A stretch of DNA of 64,000 nucleotides from an uncultured Pelagibacteraceae bacterium. Lineage in GTDB: Bacteria > Pseudomonadota > Alphaproteobacteria > Pelagibacterales > Pelagibacteraceae. Each line of letters opens with the position of its first letter. Within the stretch, counting starts at the first letter, position 1. The stretch is taken from NCBI GenBank assembly GCA_902604795.1, contig CACKZV010000001.1, positions 1 through 64,000 of the forward strand. Direction: 5' to 3'. The position numbers and the translations under genes are program-made. Positions 1-9,239 of this stretch are shown here, in pieces. A model generated the notes under the pieces. It saw nothing but the letters and a program-made list of their open reading frames with translations. It ran no database searches and was not told the DNA's origin.

Positions 1-705
1 ATTATCTTAGGTCAATCAATATTAAATAGTAACAACGGCGCATATATATTTGAAGAGTTAAAAAGATATTTAACTAGTATTAATAAAATTGATGATAATT
101 GGAATGCATTAAATATTTTATCAATTGATGCATCAGCTGTTGGTTCTTATGATTTAGGCATTTTTTCCTCAAATGATGGAAGTAATAAAACTCTTAAAAA
201 AATTGAGGATGGTGACGTAGAAGTTATTTTTTTATTAGGTCAAGACAACCTCAAAATTAAAAAAAGTAATGAATTTATTATTTATATTGGAAGTCATGGT
301 GATAATGGTGCAGATATGGCAGATATTATATTGCCTGGTGCCACATATACAGAACAAGATGGTTATTTCACTAACTTAGAAGGAAAGCTTCAAAAAGCAT
401 ATAAAGCTTCATATCCTCCAGGAGAAGCTAAAGAAGATTGGCAAATAATTAATGAATTATCTTCTACTATCCTTGGAAATCCTCTATTTAAAAATAAAGA
501 TGAACTACTAAAATCTATGCAAAACCATTTAAATAATCAAAATATTAAAAATTTTGAAGTTACTGCATATAATTTGAATGATGAAAAAATATTAGTTGAA
601 GATATTGATTATTACTACTCTAATACGATTGCCCGTGCATCCAAAACAATGTCAGAGTGTAGATACGCAAGAGCTGATTTAAAAAAAACTGGAACCGAGG
701 GTTAA
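1..705 (+). CDS. nuoG: NADH-quinone oxidoreductase subunit G, C-terminal part
   Basis: The reading frame is open from base 1 to the TAA at 703-705, so the gene starts upstream of the window and only the last 234 codons are seen. The stretch [19 protein letters not shown], followed by a TNLEGK motif, is the conserved C-terminal signature of the molybdopterin-oxidoreductase-like domain of complex I subunit G. In the family, NuoG carries Fe-S clusters of the peripheral arm that pass electrons from NADH toward quinone; the cluster-binding N-terminus is outside this window. The stop overlaps the nuoH start by one base (TAATG), and nuoHIJKLMN follow in the standard order, which confirms the identity. 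Confidence 0.93.
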   Translation: MILGQSILNSNNGAYIFEELKRYLTSINKIDDNWNALNILSIDASAVGSYDLGIFSSNDGSNKTLKKIEDGDVEVIFLLGQDNLKIKKSNEFIIYIGSHGDNGADMADIILPGATYTEQDGYFTNLEGKLQKAYKASYPPGEAKEDWQIINELSSTILGNPLFKNKDELLKSMQNHLNNQNIKNFEVTAYNLNDEKILVEDIDYYYSNTIARASKTMSECRYARADLKKTGTEG

Positions 706-1706
706 TGGACTCTTATTTTTCAATATTATTTACTGAAGTTTATAAAATTTTATTTTTATTAGTGCCTGTTTTAGTTTCTGTAGCAATGATAGTTTGGCTT
801 GATAGAAGAGTTTGGGCCTTTGTACAAAAACGGAGAGGACCCAATGTTGTTGGTCCATTTGGTTTATTCCAATCATTAGCTGATGCATTAAAATATATCT
901 TTAAAGAAATAATAATACCTGCAAGCTCAAACAAACTTGTATTTGTATTAGCTCCAGTCGTGACTATGACATTAGCATTAATATCATGGGCTGTAATACC
1001 ATTTGGCGAAGATTTTGTTCTGGCTGACATCAATGTTGGTATTTTATATCTTTTCGCAGTTTCATCATTAGGTGTATATGGAATAATTATGGGAGGATGG
1101 GCCTCCAATTCTAAATACCCTTTTTTAGGTGCAATCAGATCTGCTGCACAAATGGTATCTTATGAAGTTTCAATAGGAGTTATAATTATCAACGTTCTAT
1201 TATGTGTTGGATCTTTAAACTTAAGTGACATAGTTATGGCACAACAAAATTTATGGTTTGTAATTCCTTTGTTTCCTATGTTTGTAATTTTTTTTATATC
1301 TGCACTAGCAGAAACAAATCGTCCTCCATTTGATTTACCAGAAGCAGAAGCAGAATTAGTGGCAGGATATCAAACTGAATATTCAGGAATGATGTATGCT
1401 ATGTTTTGGTTAGGAGAGTATGCAAATATTTTGTTAATGTGTGCAATGGGAGCAGTTTTATTTTTGGGTGGCTGGTTGTCTCCAATAGATATCTTCCCAT
1501 TTAATGCTATTCCAGGTCCATTTTGGTTAATCTTTAAAATATTATTTTTATTTATTTTATTTGCGTTAGTTAAAGCAACTGTTCCAAGATACAGATATGA
1601 CCAATTAATGAAGCTTGGTTGGAAGATATTTCTCCCATTTTCACTGTTTTATGTTGTTTTAACTTCAAGTTTTTTACTATATTTTGATTTACTACCGGGA
1701 AAATAA
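705..1706 (+). CDS. nuoH: NADH-quinone oxidoreductase subunit H
   Basis: This 333-residue, multi-spanning membrane protein is complex I subunit H (NADH dehydrogenase subunit 1 family), which forms much of the quinone-binding pocket at the junction of membrane and peripheral arms. Diagnostic motifs are the N-terminal ERR-like [16 protein letters not shown], which precedes [14 protein letters not shown], and the central [20 protein letters not shown] loop. Hydrophobic segments run over the whole length and the size is normal for the family. The ATG at 705 overlaps the nuoG stop and the TAA abuts the nuoI ATG, so it is a translationally coupled operon member. No anomaly is seen. Confidence 0.97.
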   Translation: MDSYFSILFTEVYKILFLLVPVLVSVAMIVWLDRRVWAFVQKRRGPNVVGPFGLFQSLADALKYIFKEIIIPASSNKLVFVLAPVVTMTLALISWAVIPFGEDFVLADINVGILYLFAVSSLGVYGIIMGGWASNSKYPFLGAIRSAAQMVSYEVSIGVIIINVLLCVGSLNLSDIVMAQQNLWFVIPLFPMFVIFFISALAETNRPPFDLPEAEAELVAGYQTEYSGMMYAMFWLGEYANILLMCAMGAVLFLGGWLSPIDIFPFNAIPGPFWLIFKILFLFILFALVKATVPRYRYDQLMKLGWKIFLPFSLFYVVLTSSFLLYFDLLPGK

Positions 1707-2192
1707 ATGAAAATTTCACGATTATTAAAAACTATATTCATGATTGATTTTGTGACTGGTTTATTAATTGCAATCAAAGAGACTTTTAAGGCAAAAAAGA
1801 CAATCAATTATCCTTTTGAAAAGGGATCCTTAGGAACAAGGTCTAGAGGGGAGCATGCTCTTAGAAGATATCCTAACGGTGAAGAAAGATGCATAGCGTG
1901 TAAGCTTTGTGAAGCTGTATGTCCAGCCCAAGCTATTACAATTGAGTCGAAGGAAAGAGATGATGGTAGTAGAAAAACTGTAAGATATGACATTGATATG
2001 CTTAAATGTATATACTGTGGACTTTGTGAGGAGTCTTGTCCTGTAGATGCAATTGTTCAAGGTCCTAATTTTGAATTTGCAACAGAGTCTAGAGAAGAGC
2101 TTTATTATACAAAAGAAAAACTTTTGGAAAATGGAGACAGGTGGGAAAATATTTTAGCTGCTAATATAAAGGCTGATAGTTCTCACAGGTAA
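1707..2192 (+). CDS. nuoI: NADH-quinone oxidoreductase subunit I (ferredoxin-like)
   Basis: This 161-residue protein is the 2[4Fe-4S] ferredoxin-type subunit I of complex I, which carries the clusters leading to the terminal N2 cluster in the peripheral arm. Two CxxCxxCxxxCP motifs are visible: [16 protein letters not shown] near residues 60-75 and [16 protein letters not shown] near residues 99-114. The N-terminal amphipathic stretch, which anchors the subunit at the membrane, is present. It starts directly after the nuoH stop with no spacer, and nuoJ begins 4 bases after its own stop. Confidence 0.97.
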   Translation: MKISRLLKTIFMIDFVTGLLIAIKETFKAKKTINYPFEKGSLGTRSRGEHALRRYPNGEERCIACKLCEAVCPAQAITIESKERDDGSRKTVRYDIDMLKCIYCGLCEESCPVDAIVQGPNFEFATESREELYYTKEKLLENGDRWENILAANIKADSSHR

Positions 2193-2196
2193 TCTT

Positions 2197-2833
2197 ATGA
2201 TTGCACACTCAGTTTTCTTCTATATTTTCTCCTTAATAGCAATTGTTTCTGCAGTCATGGTAACAGTCTCAAAAAATACAGTTCACTCTGTATTTTTTTT
2301 AATCCTAGATTTTATTAGTATATCCTGTTTATTTATTATGATAGGTGCAGAATTTTTAGGCATGATAATGCTTATTGTTTATGTTGGAGCAGTTGCAGTT
2401 CTTTTTTTTATTTGTTGTGATGATGTTAAACGTAGCTGAACAAAAAGGCCAATGGTTTAGCTCAAGGTGGGATGGTGGAACCCATATACCGGTTGGTTTA
2501 TTAGTTAGCCTAATTATTTTTTTTGAACTTATAATTGTAATTGGAGGATGGAAATATAAACCTGATTTATTAAATAGCCTTTCTATAAATATATCTACAG
2601 AGGTCACTAATACTAGATCTATTGGAAATGTTTTATATACGGATTATATACTTCTATTTCAAATTTCAGGAATGATTTTGTTAGTTGCTATGATAGGAGC
2701 AATTGTTTTAACATACAGAGAAAGAGCTGGAGTTAAAAGACAGAGTTATGTTAAGCAAATTTCTAGAGAAAGAGATGAAGGTGTTGATTTAGTTGAGGCT
2801 GAGAGAAATAAAGGAGTTAAAATAGATGCTTAG
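2197..2833 (+). pseudogene. nuoJ: NADH-quinone oxidoreductase subunit J, broken by one frameshift
   Basis: Two overlapping reading frames together make one NuoJ, a membrane subunit of the complex I proton-pumping arm. The first frame (from 2197) ends its homology at MLIVYVGAVAVLF. The second frame resumes at LFVVMMLNVAEQKGQ and runs to the TAG at 2831-2833. The break is a run of eight T at 2402-2409; removing one T restores CTT-TTT-TTA-TTT and a continuous protein of 211 residues, the normal family size. Read literally, the first frame stops at 2439 after 80 residues. Both halves keep full similarity, so the lesion is recent or is a sequencing or assembly error. The end overlaps the nuoK start by 8 bases. 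Confidence 0.9.
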
Positions 2834-3137
2834 CATAGGTTTAGGACATTATTTAACATTAGCTGCAATCATATTTACTATTGGTATTGTAGGGATTTTC
2901 CTTAATAGAAAAAATGTAATAGTAATTTTAATGAGTATTGAGCTAATTTTACTAGCAGTTAACATAAACCTTGTTGCCTTTTCAATATTTATCAATGATT
3001 TAAGTGGACAAATATTTACTCTATTTATTTTAACAGTTGCTGCTGCTGAGGCCGCTATCGGATTAGCCATAATTGTAGTTTATTTTAGAAATTCAGACAC
3101 AATAAGAGTTGAAGAAATTAAAAATTTAAAAGGATAA
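2826..3137 (+). CDS. nuoK: NADH-quinone oxidoreductase subunit K
   Basis: This 103-residue hydrophobic protein with three membrane segments is complex I subunit K, an antiporter-related (MrpC-like) piece of the proton-translocation path. The start matches family N-termini ([20 protein letters not shown]). Buried acidic residues characteristic of the family are visible in [11 protein letters not shown] and in [13 protein letters not shown]. The ATG lies inside the end of nuoJ and the stop is one base before the nuoL ATG. Confidence 0.96.
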   Translation: MLSIGLGHYLTLAAIIFTIGIVGIFLNRKNVIVILMSIELILLAVNINLVAFSIFINDLSGQIFTLFILTVAAAEAAIGLAIIVVYFRNSDTIRVEEIKNLKG

Positions 3138-3138
3138 A

Positions 3139-5055
3139 ATGGAATACCTAATTTTATTTCTACCTCTAATAGGAGCGGTAATTAGTGGTTTTTTTGGAAA
3201 GAAAATAGGAGACAGAAATTCTCAAATTTTGACAAGTTCGTTTGTGAGTATTTCAGCAATACTCTCTTTAATTGTTTTGTATAAAGTTATTAGTTCAGAT
3301 TATTCAAACAATCTTGTTATAGCTACTTGGATTAACTCCGGAACATTACATGTTAATTGGTCGATAAAAATTGATGCCTTATCAGCAGTTATGTTTGTTG
3401 TTGTAAACTTTGTTTCAGCTTTAGTTCATATTTACTCAATTGGTTACATGTCACACGATCCTCATAAAACAAGATTTATGGCATATTTGTCCTTATTTAC
3501 TTTTGCAATGTTAACTTTAGTAAGTTCAGACAACTTTATTCAACTATTTTTTGGGTGGGAAGGTGTAGGATTATGCTCATATTTTTTAATTGGATTTTGG
3601 TTTAAAAAAAAGAGAGTGCAAACAAGGCTGCAATAAAAGCCTTTGTTGTTAATAGAGTTGGTGACTTTGGTTTAGCACTTGGAATTTTTCTGATTTTTTA
3701 TATTTTTGGTACAGTCAATTATGACGAAGTTTTTGAACAAATCCCAAACGTATTAGATAAAAAAATAAATTTTATTAGTATTAATATAGAAATTGTTGAT
3801 TTGATTTGTTTGCTTCTGTTAATTGGAGCAATGGGTAAATCAGCTCAATTTTTATTACATACCTGGTTGCCTGATGCTATGGAGGGCCCAACACCAGTAT
3901 CCGCATTAATTCATGCAGCAACAATGGTAACAGCAGGGGTGTTTCTGATTGTTAGATGCTCACCTATATACGAATACTCTCCACTAGTTCTTACAGTTAT
4001 AACGATAATTGGAATGACTACTGCTTTCTTTGCAGCAACAGTCGCACTTGTTCAAAATGATATAAAAAAAATTATTGCTTATTCTACTTGTAGTCAGTTG
4101 GGCTATATGTTTTTTGCTGCAGGAGTAGGTGCTTACAATGTTGCAATGTTTCATCTATTTACACATGCCTTTTTTAAAGCTTTGCTATTTTTTAGGAGCT
4201 GGTGCTGTAATTCATTCATTTCATGAGGAACAAGATATAAATAAAATGGGTGGAGTTATAAAGAAACTCCCATACACATATGTATTAATGCTCATAGGAA
4301 CTCTTGCTTTAACAGGTTTTCCTTTTTTATCAGGTTTTTATTCTAAAGATGCAATAATAGAATTTGCGTACCTAAGAGGAAATGGAGTTGGAATACTTGC
4401 AGCTTTTGTGGGTATTGTTACAGCTTTATTAACATCAATTTACTCTTGGAGACTTATTTTTAAAACGTTCCATGGTAATTTTAACAATAAAGAACTTAGT
4501 GTTGATAAAATACATGAGTCTCCTTTGATTATGATTGCCCCATTAGTAATCTTGTCAATAGGAGCTATTTTTGCAGGTATGGCCTTTAAAAGTTTGTTTA
4601 TAGGTCATGAGATAGCATATGAATTTTGGGGTAAATCTATAAAATTTTTAGAACCACTCAGCACAGATCATCCACCAACGTGGTTTTTGTTTTTAACACC
4701 TATACTTGTTACCTCTGCAATTCCATTTTCTTATTATTTATATCTAAAAAACACAAATATAGTAAATGGATTAAAAGAAATGAATGAACCAATTTATCAA
4801 TTTTTAGTCAAGAAATGGTACTTTGATGAAATGTACGATTATTTATTTGTTAATCCTTCAAAAAAAATAGGAAAGTTTTTATGGAAAAAAGTTGATGGAT
4901 CAATAATAGATAAATTTGGTCCTGATGGGATTTCAAGTGTAATTAAAAATTTATCAATTAAAGCAGTCAAATTTCAATCTGGATTTATTTATCAATATGC
5001 ATTTGTTATGTTGATTGGATTTTCAGTTTTACTAACAATACTGATATTAAACTGA
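3139..5055 (+). pseudogene. nuoL: NADH-quinone oxidoreductase subunit L, broken by two compensating frameshifts
   Basis: Three successive frames join into one NuoL, the largest antiporter-like subunit of complex I. Segment 1 (3139 to about 3611) ends at [11 protein letters not shown]. Segment 2 (about 3612-4190) reads [20 protein letters not shown] and continues through [20 protein letters not shown]-like pumping motifs to [12 protein letters not shown]. Segment 3 begins [15 protein letters not shown] and runs to 5055. The first break is an eight-A run at 3604-3611 and the second a six-T run at 4188-4193. One base lost at the first and one gained at the second cancel, so the whole span of 1917 bases equals 638 codons plus stop, a normal NuoL length. 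Read literally, the first frame stops at 3636. The stop overlaps the nuoM start. Confidence 0.9.
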
Positions 5056-6551
5056 TGAACTTTCCAATTTTATCGTCCTTAATATTGCTACCTACAATAG
5101 GTGCTTTATTTATATTGTTCACAAAATCATCAAGTGGAAAATATCAAAGTTCCAAATATGTAGCTTTATTTATTTCTTTAGCAAATTTTTTATTATCTTT
5201 ATATCTTTGGTATGTTTTTGATAAAAATTCAATAGACTTTCAGTTTGTAGAAAATAGAGAATGGCTGTCAGGATTTATAAATTATAAAGTTGGAATAGAT
5301 GGTATTTCAATTTTATTTGTAATATTAACAACTTTCATAACTCCAATTTGCATTATTTCAGTTAATTCTACAATAAAAAATAGACTTAAGGATTTCTTAA
5401 TTGCCATATTAATAATGGAAACATTTATGATTGGTGTTTTCTGTTCACTTGATCTAGTAGTATTTTATTTATTTTTTGAGGCAGGTCTTATACCAATGTT
5501 TTTAATAATTGGTATTTGGGGTGGAGAAAGAAGAGTCTATTCGGCTTTTAAATTTTTTCTGTACACTTTATTAGGATCAGTTCTTATGTTGGTTGCTATT
5601 ATTTCAATTTATTGGATAACAGGAACCACTGATGTTGAAAAACTTTATGAGCTTGGCATAAAGGCTGAATATCAAAATTTATTATGGTTAGCATTTTTCA
5701 GTTCTTTTGCAGTTAAAACTCCAATGTGGCCAGTACATACGTGGCTGCCAGATGCTCATGTAGAAGCTCCAACTGTTGGATCTGTATTGCTAGCAGCAAT
5801 ATTGCTTAAAATGGCTGGATATGGATTTATTAGATTTTCGATAGGATTATTTCCTATAGCTTCCGAAAATTTCACAATGTTAGTTTATATATTAAGTTTA
5901 ATTGCAATTATTTATACATCTCTAGTTGCTTTAATGCAGGAAGATATGAAAAAACTCATAGCTTACTCCTCAGTTGCTCATATGGGATTTGTAACACTAG
6001 GTATCTTCACAATGACTCAACAAGGTATTGAGGGAAGTATTTTCCAAATGATTAGTCATGGACTTGTATCTGCAGCACTCTTCTTAAGTGTTGGGGTTGT
6101 TTATGAAAGGCATCATACAAGACTAATAAATAAATATGGCGGTTTAGTCTCCATAATGCCAAGATATGCAATTGTTTTTATGGTATTCACACTAGGAGCT
6201 CTAGGACTACCTGGAACAACAGGTTTTGTAGGAGAATTTTTAATTTTAATGGGTGCATTTGAGAAAAATATCCTAGTAGCGATGATTGCAAGTTTGGGAG
6301 TAATTTTAGGAGCAGCATATATGCTGTGGCTATTTAAAAGAGTTGTTTTCGGCGAAATTAATAATCAAGAGCTTAAAAGCATGAAAGATTTAAAAACTTT
6401 TGAAATTATCACCTTATCAGCTTTAGTAATACCAATTTTATTTTTTGGTTTTTATCCAGAGCCTTTAATGAATTCAATTGAAGCATCAGTTGAAAATACT
6501 TTAACCATGTACAACTTTGACTTAATTAACAGCCTTGCATCAAAAGACTAA
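5055..6551 (+). CDS. nuoM: NADH-quinone oxidoreductase subunit M
   Basis: This 498-residue polytopic membrane protein is complex I subunit M, one of the three Mrp-antiporter-like proton-pumping subunits. It carries the motif TPMWPVHTWLPDAHVEAPT and, further on, LIAYSSVAHMGFV, which contain the conserved lysine and histidine residues of the family. A conserved membrane glutamate lies in YLFFEAGLIPMFLI. Length is typical. It overlaps nuoL and nuoN by one base each (TAATG-type junction with nuoN). Confidence 0.97.
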   Translation: MNFPILSSLILLPTIGALFILFTKSSSGKYQSSKYVALFISLANFLLSLYLWYVFDKNSIDFQFVENREWLSGFINYKVGIDGISILFVILTTFITPICIISVNSTIKNRLKDFLIAILIMETFMIGVFCSLDLVVFYLFFEAGLIPMFLIIGIWGGERRVYSAFKFFLYTLLGSVLMLVAIISIYWITGTTDVEKLYELGIKAEYQNLLWLAFFSSFAVKTPMWPVHTWLPDAHVEAPTVGSVLLAAILLKMAGYGFIRFSIGLFPIASENFTMLVYILSLIAIIYTSLVALMQEDMKKLIAYSSVAHMGFVTLGIFTMTQQGIEGSIFQMISHGLVSAALFLSVGVVYERHHTRLINKYGGLVSIMPRYAIVFMVFTLGALGLPGTTGFVGEFLILMGAFEKNILVAMIASLGVILGAAYMLWLFKRVVFGEINNQELKSMKDLKTFEIITLSALVIPILFFGFYPEPLMNSIEASVENTLTMYNFDLINSLASKD

Positions 6552-7966
6552 TGGAAAATTTTCAATATATATTACCCGAAATCTTCATATCGGTATCTAT
6601 CATGCTGTTTTTACTAGTTGGAGTTTTCAAAAAAAATAGCGCAAGTTTAATTTATAATTTATCTAATATATCGCTAGTTATTTTATTGGCACTAATAATA
6701 AATCTCAGCTCATTAGATACGATTTACTTATTTAATAATTCATATTTAATAGACAATTTGTCTAATTATATGAAGATTATACTTGTTGGATCTGGAATTT
6801 TTGTAATGCTAACTGGATCCAAATATATTCAAGTTATCAATTTAAATAAAATTGAATATCCGATCCTCATTCTAAGCAGCATTTTGGGAATGATGATAAT
6901 GATAAGTTCAAATGATTTAATTGTTTTTTACATGGGCCTTGAACTACAATCATTAGCTTTGTACGTTCTTGCATCTTTTAATAGAGACAATTTACTTTCT
7001 ACAGAATCTGGACTAAAATATTTTGTTCTTAGCGCATTATCATCTGGTTTGCTGTTATATGGGTGTTCATTAACTTATGGATTTTCTGAAAGCACAAATT
7101 TTGATCAAATACTTATAAACTCTACTGAATTTAATTATGGTACCACGTTTGGGATAGTCTTTATTTTAGTTGGTCTTGCATTTAAAATATCAGCAGTTCC
7201 TTTTCATATGTGGGCTCCAGATGTCTATCAAGGCTCCCCAACATCCGTAACATTATTCTTTGCTATACTTCCAAAAATAGCTGCGCTCTCTGTATTTATT
7301 AAGTTTTTGTACACACCTTTTGCTAATATGAATGATCAGTGGCAAACTATTATTGTATTTATTTCAATAGCTTCAATGATATTTGGTGCTGTGGCAGCTA
7401 TAGGTCAAAAAAACTTAAAAAGACTAATTGCTTATAGTTCAATCAGTCATATGGGTTATGCGTTGGCTGGATTGGCAACAGTTAGCAACCAAGGAATACA
7501 AAGCTCTATTACTTATATATCTATTTATTTGGTAATGAATTTAGCCTTTTTTAGCTGCTTATTTATGCTCAAGAGAAATGATAAATATTATGAGAATATA
7601 GAGGATTTATCTGGGCTTTCTAAAAAACATCCAATTTTATCTTTTTCATTATTAATAGTTTTATTTTCTTTAGCTGGAATACCTCCACTAGCAGGCTTCT
7701 TTGCAAAATTTTATGTTTTTTTAGCTGTTATAGAACAGTCAATGTATTTTTTAGCAATTGTTGGATTATTAGCAACTGTGGTTGCAGCTTTTTATTATCT
7801 AAGAATTATAAAAATTATATATTTTGATCCAGAAAAAGAAGAATACGAAACATCGCATAATCTAGGATTAAAAATTACTTTAGCTATTTCGACAATATTT
7901 ATATTAGCATACTTTATATATCCGAGTGGCATAACAGAAATTGTATCTAAAATTACCATGATCTAA
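6551..7966 (+). CDS. nuoN: NADH-quinone oxidoreductase subunit N
   Basis: This 471-residue multi-spanning membrane protein is complex I subunit N, the antiporter-like subunit that closes the nuo operon. The family motif KISAVPFHMWAPDVYQGSPT is present, followed by LIAYSSISHMGYALAG. The GLELQSLALYVLASF segment holds the conserved membrane glutamate. The frame is uninterrupted and of normal size. Its stop overlaps the ATG of birA, so birA, coaX and the RNase J gene are probably read through from the nuo transcript. Confidence 0.97.
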   Translation: MENFQYILPEIFISVSIMLFLLVGVFKKNSASLIYNLSNISLVILLALIINLSSLDTIYLFNNSYLIDNLSNYMKIILVGSGIFVMLTGSKYIQVINLNKIEYPILILSSILGMMIMISSNDLIVFYMGLELQSLALYVLASFNRDNLLSTESGLKYFVLSALSSGLLLYGCSLTYGFSESTNFDQILINSTEFNYGTTFGIVFILVGLAFKISAVPFHMWAPDVYQGSPTSVTLFFAILPKIAALSVFIKFLYTPFANMNDQWQTIIVFISIASMIFGAVAAIGQKNLKRLIAYSSISHMGYALAGLATVSNQGIQSSITYISIYLVMNLAFFSCLFMLKRNDKYYENIEDLSGLSKKHPILSFSLLIVLFSLAGIPPLAGFFAKFYVFLAVIEQSMYFLAIVGLLATVVAAFYYLRIIKIIYFDPEKEEYETSHNLGLKITLAISTIFILAYFIYPSGITEIVSKITMI

Positions 7967-8490
7967 TGAAATTAAAAAAATATTTATACAAAAAAGTTGA
8001 AAGCACTAACAATGTAGCCCTAAGATTAATTAAGCAAGGCAATCAAAGAGGAATAATTTTAACAGATCAACAAACAAAAGGTAAAGGACAAAGAAAAAAT
8101 AAATGGATATCTATAAAAGGCAATTTGTTTTTATCAGTTTTCTTTGAAATTAATAAAAAAATATCCTTATCAAAAATAATAAATTTAAATTTAAAATTAA
8201 TTAAAAAAATAATCTATAAAAAAATAAATTCTTTAATCTTAATAAAAAAACCAAATGATATATTAATAAACAAAAAAAAGGTCTGTGGAATTTTACAAGA
8301 AACAGTTTTTAGAGAAGATAGAAAATACTTGATTGTAGGAATTGGAATTAATGTTTCTAATAGTCCAAAAATTAATAATTATCCAACTACATTTTTGAAT
8401 AATTATACAAATAAAAAATTAAATAGACTTGAATTATTTAAAGAAATTAAATTTCTGTATGAAAAAAACTTACACTTATTTGGAGTTTAA
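7966..8490 (+). CDS. birA: Biotin--[acetyl-CoA-carboxylase] ligase, monofunctional
   Basis: This 174-residue protein belongs to the biotin protein ligase catalytic family (BPL/LplA/LipB fold). It would activate biotin with ATP and transfer it to the biotin carboxyl carrier protein of acetyl-CoA carboxylase. The N-terminal VESTNNVA motif, the TDQQTKGKGQRKNKWIS biotin-binding loop, KKPNDILINKKKVCGIL and the VGIGINV motif are all visible. It lacks both the DNA-binding N-terminal domain of E. coli BirA and most of the C-terminal domain, so it is a short enzyme-only form without repressor activity. It is coupled to nuoN; coaX follows after 3 bases, as in many alphaproteobacteria. Confidence 0.88.
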   Translation: MKLKKYLYKKVESTNNVALRLIKQGNQRGIILTDQQTKGKGQRKNKWISIKGNLFLSVFFEINKKISLSKIINLNLKLIKKIIYKKINSLILIKKPNDILINKKKVCGILQETVFREDRKYLIVGIGINVSNSPKINNYPTTFLNNYTNKKLNRLELFKEIKFLYEKNLHLFGV

Positions 8491-8493
8491 TAT

Positions 8494-9234
8494 ATGTATT
8501 TAATTGGAGATATTGGAAATACTGCAATTAAAATTTGTTTATTTAATAACAAATTAAAGTTGATCAAAAATATTAGAATTCATAAGAAAAATTTAAACAA
8601 AAAATTTATCAATAAAAAATTATTATTTTTAAGAAAATATAATTCTAAACTTAGAAAAGTACTCTTTAGCTCGGTTGTCCCCAACTCTTATAAAATAATA
8701 AAAAAAACCATTAAAGAAATAACCAAATTGAACTGTGTTGAAATAAAAACATGTAATCTAAAAAAATTTATAAATATAAAAGTCAATAGAAAACAAATTG
8801 GTTCTGATCGTTTAGCTAATGCGATTGCAGTTATTGATAGTAGGTTTAATTATATTATAGTTGATTTTGGAACGGCTACCAATTTTGATATTGTTATTAA
8901 AAAAGATTATATTGGTGGTGTTTTAGCGCCGGGGGTAGAACTTTCCTTGAAAAATTTAATAGATAAAGCCTCTTTAATACCTAAAATTAAGCTAGAAAAG
9001 ACAGCAAATGTCATTGGCAAAAACACTAAAAGTGCTGTAAGAGCAGGCTTTTATCATGGTTATTCTGGTTTAATTGAAAATATAATTAAACTTATTTTAA
9101 AACAAACTAGAAAGAAGTTTAAAATTATACTTACAGGTGGATTTGCACACTTATTTAAATCATCGATTAAAGGTATTAAAACAGTTGATAAAAATTTAAC
9201 AATAAAAGGTATCTTAAAAGTAGCTTTAAATTAA
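8494..9234 (+). CDS. coaX: Type III pantothenate kinase
   Basis: This 246-residue protein matches type III pantothenate kinase, the first step of coenzyme A synthesis (pantothenate plus ATP to 4'-phosphopantothenate). The ASKHA-fold phosphate-binding loop GDIGNTAIK with Asp6 opens the protein. The central VDFGTATNFDIV motif contains the catalytic Asp, and GGVLAPG and TGGFA follow as in the family. It is lysine- and isoleucine-rich, reflecting the AT-rich genome. It sits between birA and the RNase J gene with gaps of 3 and 5 bases, an arrangement common in alphaproteobacteria. Confidence 0.92.
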   Translation: MYLIGDIGNTAIKICLFNNKLKLIKNIRIHKKNLNKKFINKKLLFLRKYNSKLRKVLFSSVVPNSYKIIKKTIKEITKLNCVEIKTCNLKKFINIKVNRKQIGSDRLANAIAVIDSRFNYIIVDFGTATNFDIVIKKDYIGGVLAPGVELSLKNLIDKASLIPKIKLEKTANVIGKNTKSAVRAGFYHGYSGLIENIIKLILKQTRKKFKIILTGGFAHLFKSSIKGIKTVDKNLTIKGILKVALN

Positions 9235-9239
9235 AAAAT

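Noticed and set aside
740-1108. Minus-strand 122-codon open frame inside nuoH
   Set aside because: It lies wholly within a well-conserved gene and resembles no protein family; its length is a by-product of the nuoH codon pattern.
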